Positions 1 through 5,812 of a stretch of DNA of 25,086 bases are shown piece by piece. This DNA comes from DASUFE01 sp036274675 (GTDB lineage Bacteria > Pseudomonadota > Gammaproteobacteria > HTCC5015): assembly GCA_036274675.1 (NCBI GenBank), contig DASUFE010000032.1, forward strand, positions 1 to 25,086. The letters run 5' to 3'. The notes beneath the pieces were generated by a model. That model did no database searches, was not told the DNA's origin, and saw only the letters and a list, made by a program, of their open reading frames with translations. The position numbers were made by a program, and so were the translations under genes. Numbering within the stretch: the stretch's first letter is position 1; each line of letters begins with the position of its first letter.

Positions 1-472
1 TTTGATCGACTTTCTCGGGCGTCAGGTTCTCATAGTACTTGTGGTTGATCTGCATCATCGGCGCGCCGCAGCAGGCCGCCAGGCACTCCTCTTCCCGCTT
101 CAGGAAGAACTTGTCGTCGGCCGTGCTCTGGCCGGTCTTGACGCCCAGGCGCTTTTCGATGTGCTCCACAATGCGGTCGGCGCCGCGCAGCATGCAGGAT
201 ACGTTGGTGCAGACCGAAATACTGTTGCGGCCGACCTTCTCGGTTTCGTACATGGAATAGAAGCTTGCCACCTCGTAGACGGCGATGCGCGGCAACTGCA
301 GATAATCCGCCACCGCGTCCATGATCGGCGTCGTCAGGTAGCCGCTGTTCTCATGCTGCGCCGCCGTCAATGCGCCCAGCACCGCGGAGCGCTTGCGCTG
401 CGGCGGGAACTTGGCGACCAGATGATCGATCTCGGCTGCCACATGCTTGGGCAGTGTATATTGCTCGCTCAT
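1..472 (-). CDS. nuoE: NADH-quinone oxidoreductase subunit E (partial, C-terminus beyond window)
   Basis: This is the 24-kDa subunit of respiratory complex I. It carries the N1a [2Fe-2S] cluster and works with NuoF in the peripheral arm that oxidises NADH. Reading leftward from the ATG at 472, about 157 codons are visible, starting MSEQYTLPKHVAAEIDH. The four cluster ligands are present as a Cx4C pair (SVCTNVSCML) and a later Cx3C pair (EECLAACCGAP), the usual arrangement for this family. The start codon overlaps the nuoD stop as ATGA (469-472), so translation is probably coupled. The gene is cut by the window edge just after a PEKVDQ motif, shortly before its expected end. The next gene outside the window is expected to be nuoF. 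Confidence 0.95.
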   Translation of the reverse strand, partial: MSEQYTLPKHVAAEIDHLVAKFPPQRKRSAVLGALTAAQHENSGYLTTPIMDAVADYLQLPRIAVYEVASFYSMYETEKVGRNSISVCTNVSCMLRGADRIVEHIEKRLGVKTGQSTADDKFFLKREEECLAACCGAPMMQINHKYYENLTPEKVDQ

Positions 473-1722
473 CGGTCCACTTCCCCGAATACGATATCCT
501 GCGTGCCGATGATGGCGACCACATCGGCCAGCATATGGCCGCGCGCCATCTGGTCGAGGGCGGACAGATGCGCAAATCCCGCGGCACGCACTTTCAGGCG
601 ATAGGGTTTGTTCGAACCGTCGGATACCAGGTAAACGCCGAACTCGCCCTTCGGATGCTCCACCGCTGCATAGACCTCGCCTTCCGGCAACGAATAGCCC
701 TCGGTAAACAGCTTGAAATGATGGATCAACGACTCCATGTCGCGCTTCATTTCTTCGCGGCGCGGCGGGGCGACCTTGCGGTCGCCGGTCATTACCGGGC
801 CCGGGTTGGCGCGCAGCCACTGCACGCACTGTTTGACGATGCGCGCCGACTGGCGCATCTCCTCGATGCGCACCAGGTAACGGTCGTAACAGTCGCCGTT
901 GGTGCCGAGGGGGATATCGAAATCCATCTTGTCGTAGACTTCATAAGGTTGCTTCTTGCGCAGATCCCAGGCAACGCCCGAACCGCGCAGCATGGGCCCG
1001 GTAAAACCCCACTGCAGCGCCTGCTCCGGGCTGACCACGCCGATGCCGACGGTGCGCTGTTTCCAGATACGATTGTCGGTGAGCAGGGTTTCGTATTCGT
1101 CCACTTTCGCGGGAAATTCATCGATAAAGCGCTCAATGAAATCCAGCAGCGAACCCCGGCGGCGCTCGTTCAACCTGTCGATCTCGGCCTGAGACTTCCA
1201 CTTCGACGGCTGATACAGGGGCATCGTCTGCGGCAGGTCGCGCGCGACTCCGCCCGGGCGGTAATAGGTGGCGTGCATGCGGGCGCCGGACACCGCTTCA
1301 TAGCAGTCCATGAGATCTTCGCGCTCGCGGAAGCAGTACAGAAACACGGTCATGGCGCCGATATCCAGCGCGTGCGCGCCCAACCACAGCAGGTGATTCA
1401 GGATGCGGGTCAGTTCGTCGAACATAACCCGTATGTATTGCGCGCGCAACGGCACTTCGCAACCCAGCAGTTTCTCGATCGCGAGCACATAGCCATGTTC
1501 GTTGCACATCATCGAGACATAGTCCAGCCGGTCCATGTAGCCGATGCTTTGATTGTAAGGTTTGGACTCGGCCAGTTTTTCGGTGGCGCGATGCAGCAGG
1601 CCGATGTGCGGGTCGGCGCGCGTGATCACCTCACCATCCATTTCCAGCACCAGGCGCAGCACGCCGTGCGCCGAAGGATGCTGCGGGCCGAAATTCAATG
1701 TGTAATTGCGTATTTCAGGCAT
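469..1722 (-). CDS. nuoD: NADH-quinone oxidoreductase subunit D
   Basis: This is the 49-kDa subunit of complex I. It forms the quinone-binding cavity with NuoB at the junction of the peripheral and membrane arms. The 417-residue product opens with MPEIRNYTLNFGPQHPSAHG, the family signature containing the quinone-site histidine region. It continues with the conserved YMDRLDYVSMMCNEHGY segment and ends near FGEVDR, a typical C-terminus. It is related to the large subunit of NiFe hydrogenases but lacks their metal-binding cysteine pairs, as expected. The gene is separate from nuoC, unlike the fused nuoCD of E. coli. It starts 3 bases after the nuoC stop, and its own stop overlaps the nuoE start. 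Confidence 0.98.
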   Translation of the reverse strand: MPEIRNYTLNFGPQHPSAHGVLRLVLEMDGEVITRADPHIGLLHRATEKLAESKPYNQSIGYMDRLDYVSMMCNEHGYVLAIEKLLGCEVPLRAQYIRVMFDELTRILNHLLWLGAHALDIGAMTVFLYCFREREDLMDCYEAVSGARMHATYYRPGGVARDLPQTMPLYQPSKWKSQAEIDRLNERRRGSLLDFIERFIDEFPAKVDEYETLLTDNRIWKQRTVGIGVVSPEQALQWGFTGPMLRGSGVAWDLRKKQPYEVYDKMDFDIPLGTNGDCYDRYLVRIEEMRQSARIVKQCVQWLRANPGPVMTGDRKVAPPRREEMKRDMESLIHHFKLFTEGYSLPEGEVYAAVEHPKGEFGVYLVSDGSNKPYRLKVRAAGFAHLSALDQMARGHMLADVVAIIGTQDIVFGEVDR

Positions 1723-1725
1723 GGC

Positions 1726-2505
1726 TTATTTGGCACCCGCGGGTTTGGGAGCATCTGTCTTGGGTGTCGCGGCATCGGTCTTCGGCGCTTCCGGCGGCTG
1801 CGGTTTCCAGCCCTTGCGCATATAACGGTTGTCGTGACGGACCACCTTCGGCACCAGCACGCGCGGTTCGATGGTGACGGGCTGGTAGATGACCCGCTTC
1901 TTCTCGGGGTCGTAGCGCATTTCCACATTACCGATCAGCGGGAAATCCTTGCGGAAGGGATGCCCGATGAAACCATAGTCCGTCAGGATGCGGCGTAAAT
2001 CCGGATGCCCTTCAAACAGAACGCCATAGAGATCGAAGGCTTCGCGCTCGAACCAGTCGGCCGATTCCCAGACGCCGATCACGGAGGCGACCACCGGCAT
2101 GTCGTTGTCCGGGGCGTAAACCTTCACCCGCAGACGGCGGTTATAGCGCAGCGACAGCAGATGATAGACCACCGCGAAACGCGGGTGCGGCAGCGGCCGG
2201 ATTTCCTCGGCCCGGTCGCCGAACTTCAGCCGCCCCGTAGTACGGCTTTCGACGCCGCGGCTGAAACCCATCGCGGTCGACTCCTCGGCCGCCCACTCGT
2301 CCAGGCCGTAGTGCAGATAATCGACGGCCGCAAGATCCATTAACTGCTCGAAACGCAATGCGGGTTCGTCACGCAACTTCCGCATGGCCTGCAGCAGCTC
2401 TTCGGCGGAAACCGTCAGGGTAATCTCGCCGCAGGCGCGCTCAAGCACGCATCCGGCGAACGTCCGCTGCAGCGCTTCTCCCAAATTGGCGAGTGAATCA
2501 CTCAT
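1726..2505 (-). CDS. nuoC: NADH-quinone oxidoreductase subunit C
   Basis: This is the 30-kDa subunit of complex I, a structural part of the peripheral arm next to NuoD. The core includes the family signature around residues 150-200 (SADWFEREAFDLYGVLFEGH, then RRILTDYGFIGHPFRKDFPL). I chose the ATG at 2505 (MSDSLANLGEAL). A TTG two codons upstream (2511) is an alternative, and neither has a clear ribosome binding site. The last 26 residues form a proline/alanine/lysine-rich tail with a repeated PKTDA motif. It follows the GW where a compact NuoC could end and is probably disordered. The gene lies immediately after nuoB and 3 bases before nuoD. Confidence 0.96.
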   Translation of the reverse strand: MSDSLANLGEALQRTFAGCVLERACGEITLTVSAEELLQAMRKLRDEPALRFEQLMDLAAVDYLHYGLDEWAAEESTAMGFSRGVESRTTGRLKFGDRAEEIRPLPHPRFAVVYHLLSLRYNRRLRVKVYAPDNDMPVVASVIGVWESADWFEREAFDLYGVLFEGHPDLRRILTDYGFIGHPFRKDFPLIGNVEMRYDPEKKRVIYQPVTIEPRVLVPKVVRHDNRYMRKGWKPQPPEAPKTDAATPKTDAPKPAGAK

Positions 2506-2512
2506 CTTCAAA

Positions 2513-2989
2513 TTATCGTGCGATAGTGTTGGTACGTTTTATTTTATTTTGCAGCTGCATCACGCCGTACAACAGCGCTTCCGCCGTCGGCGGGCACCCC
2601 GGTACGTAAATATCGACCGGCACAATCCGGTCGCAGCCGCGTACAACAGAATAGGAATAATGATAATAACCGCCGCCGTTGGCGCAGGAACCCATGGAGA
2701 TCACCCATTTAGGTTCGGCCATCTGGTCGTAAACCTTGCGCAGCGCGGGCGCCATTTTGTTGACCAGAGTGCCGGCGACGATCATCACATCCGACTGGCG
2801 AGGGCTCGGGCGGAACACCACGCCGAAGCGATCAAGGTCATAGCGCGCGGCGCCGGCATGCATCATCTCGACGGCGCAACAGGCCAGGCCGAAGGTCATC
2901 GGCCACAGCGAACCCGTCCGGGCCCAGTTGATTAACTGGTCGGCGGTAGTGGTCACAAAACCTTTTTCCAAATATCCTTCGATTCCCAT
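2513..2989 (-). CDS. nuoB: NADH-quinone oxidoreductase subunit B
   Basis: This is the PSST subunit of complex I. It holds the terminal N2 [4Fe-4S] cluster that hands electrons to quinone. The 158-residue product shows the expected cysteine pattern: an adjacent pair in LACCAVEMMH, one in GSCANGGGYYHYSYS, and one in YVPGCPPTAEALL. Length and motifs are standard for the family. The ATG at 2989 begins MGIEGYLEKGFVTTTADQLINW, a typical N-terminus. nuoA lies 71 bases upstream. The nuoC start lies within a few bases of the TAA stop. Confidence 0.98.
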   Translation of the reverse strand: MGIEGYLEKGFVTTTADQLINWARTGSLWPMTFGLACCAVEMMHAGAARYDLDRFGVVFRPSPRQSDVMIVAGTLVNKMAPALRKVYDQMAEPKWVISMGSCANGGGYYHYSYSVVRGCDRIVPVDIYVPGCPPTAEALLYGVMQLQNKIKRTNTIAR

Positions 2990-3060
2990 ACGCCTTTTAT
3001 GCCTTATATATATTTGGCTCTACTTTCAATTCATTTAAAGATGACACCCCTTCCACAGGA

Positions 3061-3417
3061 TCATTCCCATTCCAGAGCGCCTTTTTTCCATTCATAAATA
3101 AATCCGATCACCAGTACCCCGATAAATATCCCCATCGCAACGAAAGCGGCCGCGCCGACGGTATCGAGTACCACGGCCCAAGGGAAGAGGAAAGCAATTT
3201 CCAGGTCGAAGATGATGAACAGGATGGCAACCAGATAATAGCGGACGTCGAATTTCATGCGGGAATCTTCAAATGCCTCGAAACCGCATTCGTAGGGGGA
3301 ATCCTTGGCGCTGTCAGGGCGGCGCGGCCCCAACACAGAGCCGACGAGCAGCATGGCGACTCCCATAACAAGCCCAATCGCCAAGAATATTAAAACTGGA
3401 AGATAATTCCCCAGCAC
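3061..3417 (-). CDS. nuoA: NADH-quinone oxidoreductase subunit A
   Basis: This is a small membrane subunit of complex I, at the interface with the peripheral arm. The 118-residue product has three hydrophobic helices, roughly residues 5-28, 60-80 and 86-108. The conserved loop DSPYECGFEAFEDSRMKFDVRYYL splits into DSPYECGFEAF and the FDVRYYL segment leading into helix 2. It ends YEWKKGALEWE, as is usual. The start appears to be GTG at 3417, with an AAAGG element about 10 bases upstream. It is the first gene of the nuo operon, and a candidate promoter lies at 3465-3473. Confidence 0.97.
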   Translation of the reverse strand: MLGNYLPVLIFLAIGLVMGVAMLLVGSVLGPRRPDSAKDSPYECGFEAFEDSRMKFDVRYYLVAILFIIFDLEIAFLFPWAVVLDTVGAAAFVAMGIFIGVLVIGFIYEWKKGALEWE

Positions 3418-3464
3418 GGAATACCGACCTTTTGTATGACGTCATTTAAGTTACGACGGGGCGG

Positions 3465-3473
3465 ATTTTACCA
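3465..3473 (-). promoter_or_regulatory. Candidate extended -10 promoter of the nuo operon
   Basis: On the minus strand the sequence reads TGGTAAAAT, an extended -10 element (TG, one base, then TAAAAT). It lies about 50 bases upstream of the nuoA GTG. No good -35 element is present at normal spacing (TTGTTC is 19 bases away), which fits an extended -10 promoter. This is inferred from sequence pattern only. Confidence 0.4.
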
Positions 3474-3501
3474 GCAAAATCGGGAGGCCGAACAATATCC
3501 G

Positions 3502-3535
3502 CAGAAATTTTTCTGGGTACGGAGCGCTTGCTCCG
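3502..3535. other. Two adjacent small hairpins between tRNA-Leu and nuoA
   Basis: Two perfect short inverted repeats sit side by side: CAGAAA-tt-TTTCTG at 3502-3515 and CGGAGC-gctt-GCTCCG at 3520-3535. They lie 42-75 bases beyond the CCA end of the tRNA gene on the minus strand. They could mark the end of the tpiA-secG-tRNA transcript, but no T-run follows the GC-rich stem, so this is not a textbook terminator. Confidence 0.3.
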
Positions 3536-3576
3536 CCTTGCGGCGAGTGCCGGAAAACAACAACAAAACAGCTGAA

Positions 3577-3661
3577 TGGTGCCGATGGCGAGACTCGAAC
3601 TCGCACAGCTTTCGCCACTACCCCCTCAAGATAGCGTGTCTACCAATTCCACCACATCGGC
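3577..3661 (-). tRNA. tRNA-Leu (anticodon GAG)
   Basis: An 85-base type II tRNA on the minus strand. The acceptor stem pairs GCCGATG with CATCGGC, followed by the discriminator A and an encoded CCA. The D-arm is GTGGAATTGGTAGACAC. The anticodon arm is CTATC-TTGAGGG-GGTAG with one T-G pair, giving GAG, which reads CUC/CUU leucine codons. A short variable arm (TGGCGAAAGCT) precedes the T-arm GCGAG-TTCGAGT-CTCGC. It lies 31 bases downstream of secG and upstream of nuoA, a common placement in beta- and gammaproteobacteria, and is probably processed from the tpiA-secG transcript. Confidence 0.97.
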
Positions 3662-3692
3662 ATGTTTAAAAACGCGGGGCCGGCGGAGAGCT

Positions 3693-4082
3693 TTATTTTC
3701 CGGCCGGCGGAGCCTCAGCCGGAGCATCGGTCGGCGCAATTAACGGTACATCGCCCGCGGCAGGCGCTTTTTCGGCGGGCGCCGGCTCCTGTTCTTTGCC
3801 GGGCGCTACCTGTTCCGATTCGATACGATCCATCAAGCCCGGCGCCTGTTCCATATGTGCGGACAAATAGGCCAGGGCCAGACTGTTCGCGAAAAACAAG
3901 ATGGCCAACGCTGTTGTCGTTCTGCTGAGGAAGGAGCCTGATCCCCGCGCGCCGAAAACCGTTGCCGAAGCGCCGCTGCCGAAAGCCGCGCCCGCATCGG
4001 CGCCGCGGCCGTGTTGGAGCAAGATCAGGCCTATCAGGGCAATGGCCAGTACAATGTGTACCATAATCAAAATCGTTTGCAT
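3693..4082 (-). CDS. secG: Preprotein translocase subunit SecG
   Basis: This is the small accessory subunit of the SecYEG protein-export channel in the inner membrane. The start is the ATG at 4082 (MQTILIMVHIVLAIALIG), giving 129 residues. It is preceded by a GAGAGAGG element that overlaps the tpiA stop. A longer reading frame from 4136 would overlap tpiA and adds an unrelated N-terminus. Two transmembrane helices are visible (about residues 4-24 and 53-72), with the conserved QHGRGADAGAAFGSGAS loop and SGSFLSRTT between them. The C-terminal 45 residues are rich in Pro, Ala and Glu, as in many proteobacterial SecG proteins. tpiA ends 13 bases upstream, and tRNA-Leu follows. Confidence 0.95.
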   Translation of the reverse strand: MQTILIMVHIVLAIALIGLILLQHGRGADAGAAFGSGASATVFGARGSGSFLSRTTTALAILFFANSLALAYLSAHMEQAPGLMDRIESEQVAPGKEQEPAPAEKAPAAGDVPLIAPTDAPAEAPPAGK

Positions 4083-4095
4083 AAATGCCTCTCTC

Positions 4096-4860
4096 TCAAC
4101 CTGCGGCCTGACATATGGCCAGAAATTTTCCGGCATCCAGGGAAGCGCCGCCGATCAGGCCGCCATCAATATCCGGTTGCGCGAACAGTTCAGCTGCGTT
4201 GGTATTGTTGACACTGCCGCCATACAGAATGCGGAGTCCGCCGGCGACCTTGGAATTCTGGGAAGCAAGCTTGCCGCGTATGAACGCATGCATCTTCTGC
4301 GCGTAGTCGGGTGTGGCCGTGTTGCCGGTACCGATCGCCCATACCGGTTCATAGGCGATTACCGCCTTGGCAAAGGCATCGATCCCGACCTGCTTGAGCA
4401 CGGCTTCCAACTGCTCCCAGACCACCTTTTCAGATTCCTTGCGTTCCCATTCCTGCTGGGTCTCGCCTATGCACAGTACGGGGATGAGTCCGGCGCGCTG
4501 CACCGCGGCGAATTTGGCTGCAACCTGCTGATTGCTTTCACGATAAATCTGACGACGCTCGGAATGACCTACGATAACGTAATGGCAGCCGATATCGCCC
4601 AGCATGGGCGCTGAAACTTCGCCCGTGAAGGCACCCTGGTCGTTTTCACAGACATTCTGGGCGCCCAACTTTATTGGTGAGCCTTCAAGGGCCTGCAAAA
4701 CAGACGGCAAATATACGAAGGGAGGACACACTCCGACCTCGGCCGGGGACACGCTCTTGATGTCGCGACGTATACCCGCGACCAGATCGGCAACACTTTT
4801 TTTATTGCCATTTAGCTTCCAGTTACCGAGGACCAGAGGCTGACGCATTTCCCGCTCCAT
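4096..4860 (-). CDS. tpiA: Triosephosphate isomerase
   Basis: This enzyme interconverts dihydroxyacetone phosphate and glyceraldehyde-3-phosphate in central carbon metabolism. The 254-residue product has the full catalytic set: Lys15 in GNWKLNG, His99 in VIVGHSERR and Glu171 in IAYEPVWAIGTG. The phosphate-binding GGSVNNTNA and GGLIGGASLD motifs are near the end. The ATG at 4860 has AGGA six bases upstream and is preferred. The ATG four codons later (4848, MRQPLVLGNWKLNG) matches the usual family start and remains possible. The gene is followed closely by secG. Its own promoter candidate lies at 4887-4915, and the divergent regulator pair separates it from glmM. Confidence 0.97.
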   Translation of the reverse strand: MEREMRQPLVLGNWKLNGNKKSVADLVAGIRRDIKSVSPAEVGVCPPFVYLPSVLQALEGSPIKLGAQNVCENDQGAFTGEVSAPMLGDIGCHYVIVGHSERRQIYRESNQQVAAKFAAVQRAGLIPVLCIGETQQEWERKESEKVVWEQLEAVLKQVGIDAFAKAVIAYEPVWAIGTGNTATPDYAQKMHAFIRGKLASQNSKVAGGLRILYGGSVNNTNAAELFAQPDIDGGLIGGASLDAGKFLAICQAAG

Positions 4861-4886
4861 TTATATTCCTGATAAAAAGGGCAGGA

Positions 4887-4915
4887 ATGGTAACTGCCGG
4901 GCGCATATAAATCAA
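4887..4915 (-). promoter_or_regulatory. Candidate sigma70 promoter of tpiA-secG-tRNA-Leu
   Basis: On the minus strand TTGATT (4915-4910) is followed after exactly 17 bases by TACCAT (4892-4887). Each hexamer matches the sigma70 consensus at 4 of 6 positions. Transcription would begin near 4880, about 20 bases before the tpiA ATG. A separate promoter makes sense because the regulator pair separates tpiA from glmM. Inferred from pattern only. Confidence 0.45.
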
Positions 4916-5010
4916 TGTGAAATCGAAATCTGCGCCCGCGCTGCAGCGAACTTCATTCTTCAATTTGCCGCATCTTCCAAAACGATTGCCGGAGGGTTTT
5001 CACCTCGGCA

Positions 5011-5223
5011 TCAACCCTCGATCGGAGGATAGATATCCGGGCGTAACTGATGCCGGGTCACCTGGCCGCCGGTCGCCCTTTCAATGGCCAGTACAAACTC
5101 GGCGGGAATCTTGCGATCGCGGTGCATCCAGTTCCAGACATGCTGTTGCTTGCAGCCTTTACCGCAGGCACGGGCCAAAGCGGCTTGCCCGCCCAGGATC
5201 CGGATCGCTTGTTGCAGATGCAT
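5011..5223 (-). CDS. YdaS/Cro-like small helix-turn-helix repressor
   Basis: This is a 70-residue DNA-binding protein of the YdaS/Cro-like family, found as phage Cro-type repressors and as putative antitoxins. The core GGQAALARACGKGCKQQHVW followed by NWMHRDRKIPAEFVLAIERA is a helix-turn-helix. The ending TRHQLRPDIYP is a hallmark of the family. I chose the ATG at 5223 (MHLQQAIRILGG). ATGs at 5232 and 5238 are in frame, none has a clear ribosome binding site, and the longer frame back to 5343 has no family-like sequence. It is divergent from the XRE gene, and inverted repeats lie at its start. No YdaT-like toxin partner is visible. The function is inferred from sequence similarity as remembered, not searched. 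Confidence 0.8.
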   Translation of the reverse strand: MHLQQAIRILGGQAALARACGKGCKQQHVWNWMHRDRKIPAEFVLAIERATGGQVTRHQLRPDIYPPIEG

Positions 5224-5264
5224 ATTCTGCATTCGCATATAATACAGAATATTACATAATATGC
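5220..5264. promoter_or_regulatory. Nested inverted repeats: candidate operator of the divergent repressor pair
   Basis: A perfect 8-base inverted repeat, ATATTCTG (5222-5229) and CAGAATAT (5245-5252), is separated by 15 bases. A second one, GCATATT (5220-5226) with AATATGC (5258-5264), encloses it, and GCATAT occurs again directly at 5235-5240. The region is much more AT-rich than its surroundings. It covers the start of the YdaS-like gene and possible -10 boxes on both strands (TATAAT at 5238-5243 on plus; TATTAT on minus). Binding here would autoregulate that gene. Operator function is inferred. Confidence 0.5.
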
Positions 5265-5301
5265 AAAAATGTGGTGCGCTTAACAATCTAAAAACTGCGG
5301 T

Positions 5302-5330
5302 TTGACCTCGCATAAACCCGAAGGTAGAGT
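5302..5330 (+). promoter_or_regulatory. Candidate sigma70 promoter of the XRE regulator
   Basis: TTGACC (5302-5307) and TAGAGT (5325-5330) are separated by exactly 17 bases. They match the consensus at 5 and 4 of 6 positions. Transcription would start near 5337 and give a leader of about 36 bases before the ATG at 5374. The position argues against starting the protein at the TTG inside the -35 box. Confidence 0.5.
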
Positions 5331-5373
5331 CCCGGCGTTGCAAAGTTGTTCAGTACAAGGGGCTCGACTCAAG

Positions 5374-5805
5374 ATGGGTGTCGGAGACAGAGTTCGTCAG
5401 GTTCGCCAGGAAAAAGGGATCACTCAAAAAGATCTGGCCCTGCTAAGCGGGGTCTGCCAGCAAATGATTTCCAAACTGGAAGTCGGCAAGGCTCAAGGCT
5501 CGGCCAATATCGTCAGACTGGCCTTGGCGCTCGATGTTTCCCCCGCCTGGCTTGAGGGCATTTCCCCCCGCAAAACAATCGATCATGGGAAACAGGTGCC
5601 AGCGAATAGCACTCTCAACCGTAAAGCGGTGCATGCCTGCATTGAATATTTAAGCGGCAAGGCAGACTTGCTCGAGGCTTACAACTATCGGCGTCAAGCC
5701 GAACTTTTCACGGCATGTTACGAGCTTTGCACCCAGCAAAAGAACCGCAAGCTGACCAAAACCAGTCTCATAACCATGCTGGCACGCCGGGTTAAGGGAC
5801 TCTAA
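5374..5805 (+). CDS. XRE-family helix-turn-helix transcriptional regulator
   Basis: This is a 143-residue protein with a classic HTH_3/XRE domain at residues 5-60 (GDRVRQVRQEKGITQKDLAL, then VCQQMISKLEVGKAQGSANI and LALDVSPAWLEG). It most resembles lambda CI/Cro-type regulators. The remaining 80 residues (from about VPANSTLNRK to MLARRVKGL) are mostly charged and helical, and I do not recognise them. They include a Cys-containing stretch (ELFTACYELCTQQ). There is no LexA-like peptidase motif. The ATG at 5374 is chosen because it begins the HTH domain, follows AAGGGG at 11 bases, and lies downstream of a good promoter. The gene points away from the YdaS-like gene and ends 7 bases from the glmM stop (convergent). 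Its target is unknown, and the shared operator region is the natural candidate. Confidence 0.85.
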   Translation: MGVGDRVRQVRQEKGITQKDLALLSGVCQQMISKLEVGKAQGSANIVRLALALDVSPAWLEGISPRKTIDHGKQVPANSTLNRKAVHACIEYLSGKADLLEAYNYRRQAELFTACYELCTQQKNRKLTKTSLITMLARRVKGL

Positions 5806-5812
5806 TTAAAGA

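Noticed and set aside
198..205. FtsH Walker A with Ser in place of Pro (protein residues 198-205, not DNA positions)
   Set aside because: GSPGTGKT keeps all essential P-loop residues and is a familiar variant. The protease is otherwise complete.
370..1998. A 542-codon open frame on the plus strand across nuoD and nuoC
   Set aside because: It is the antisense shadow of two unmistakable complex I genes in GC-rich DNA. Its product is His/Arg/Ala-rich with no recognisable domain.
3436..3445. Perfect 10-base palindrome ATGACGTCAT in the nuoA leader
   Set aside because: Palindromes of this length are expected about two dozen times in a window of this size. There is no second copy or other sign of an operator.
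5302..5373. N-terminal extension of the XRE regulator to a TTG at 5302
   Set aside because: The extension has no family-like residues, and its start codon lies within a good -35 box (TTGACC).
5011..5805. A toxin-antitoxin module or prophage
   Set aside because: Both small genes are DNA-binding proteins. No toxin, integrase, replication or structural phage gene is present.
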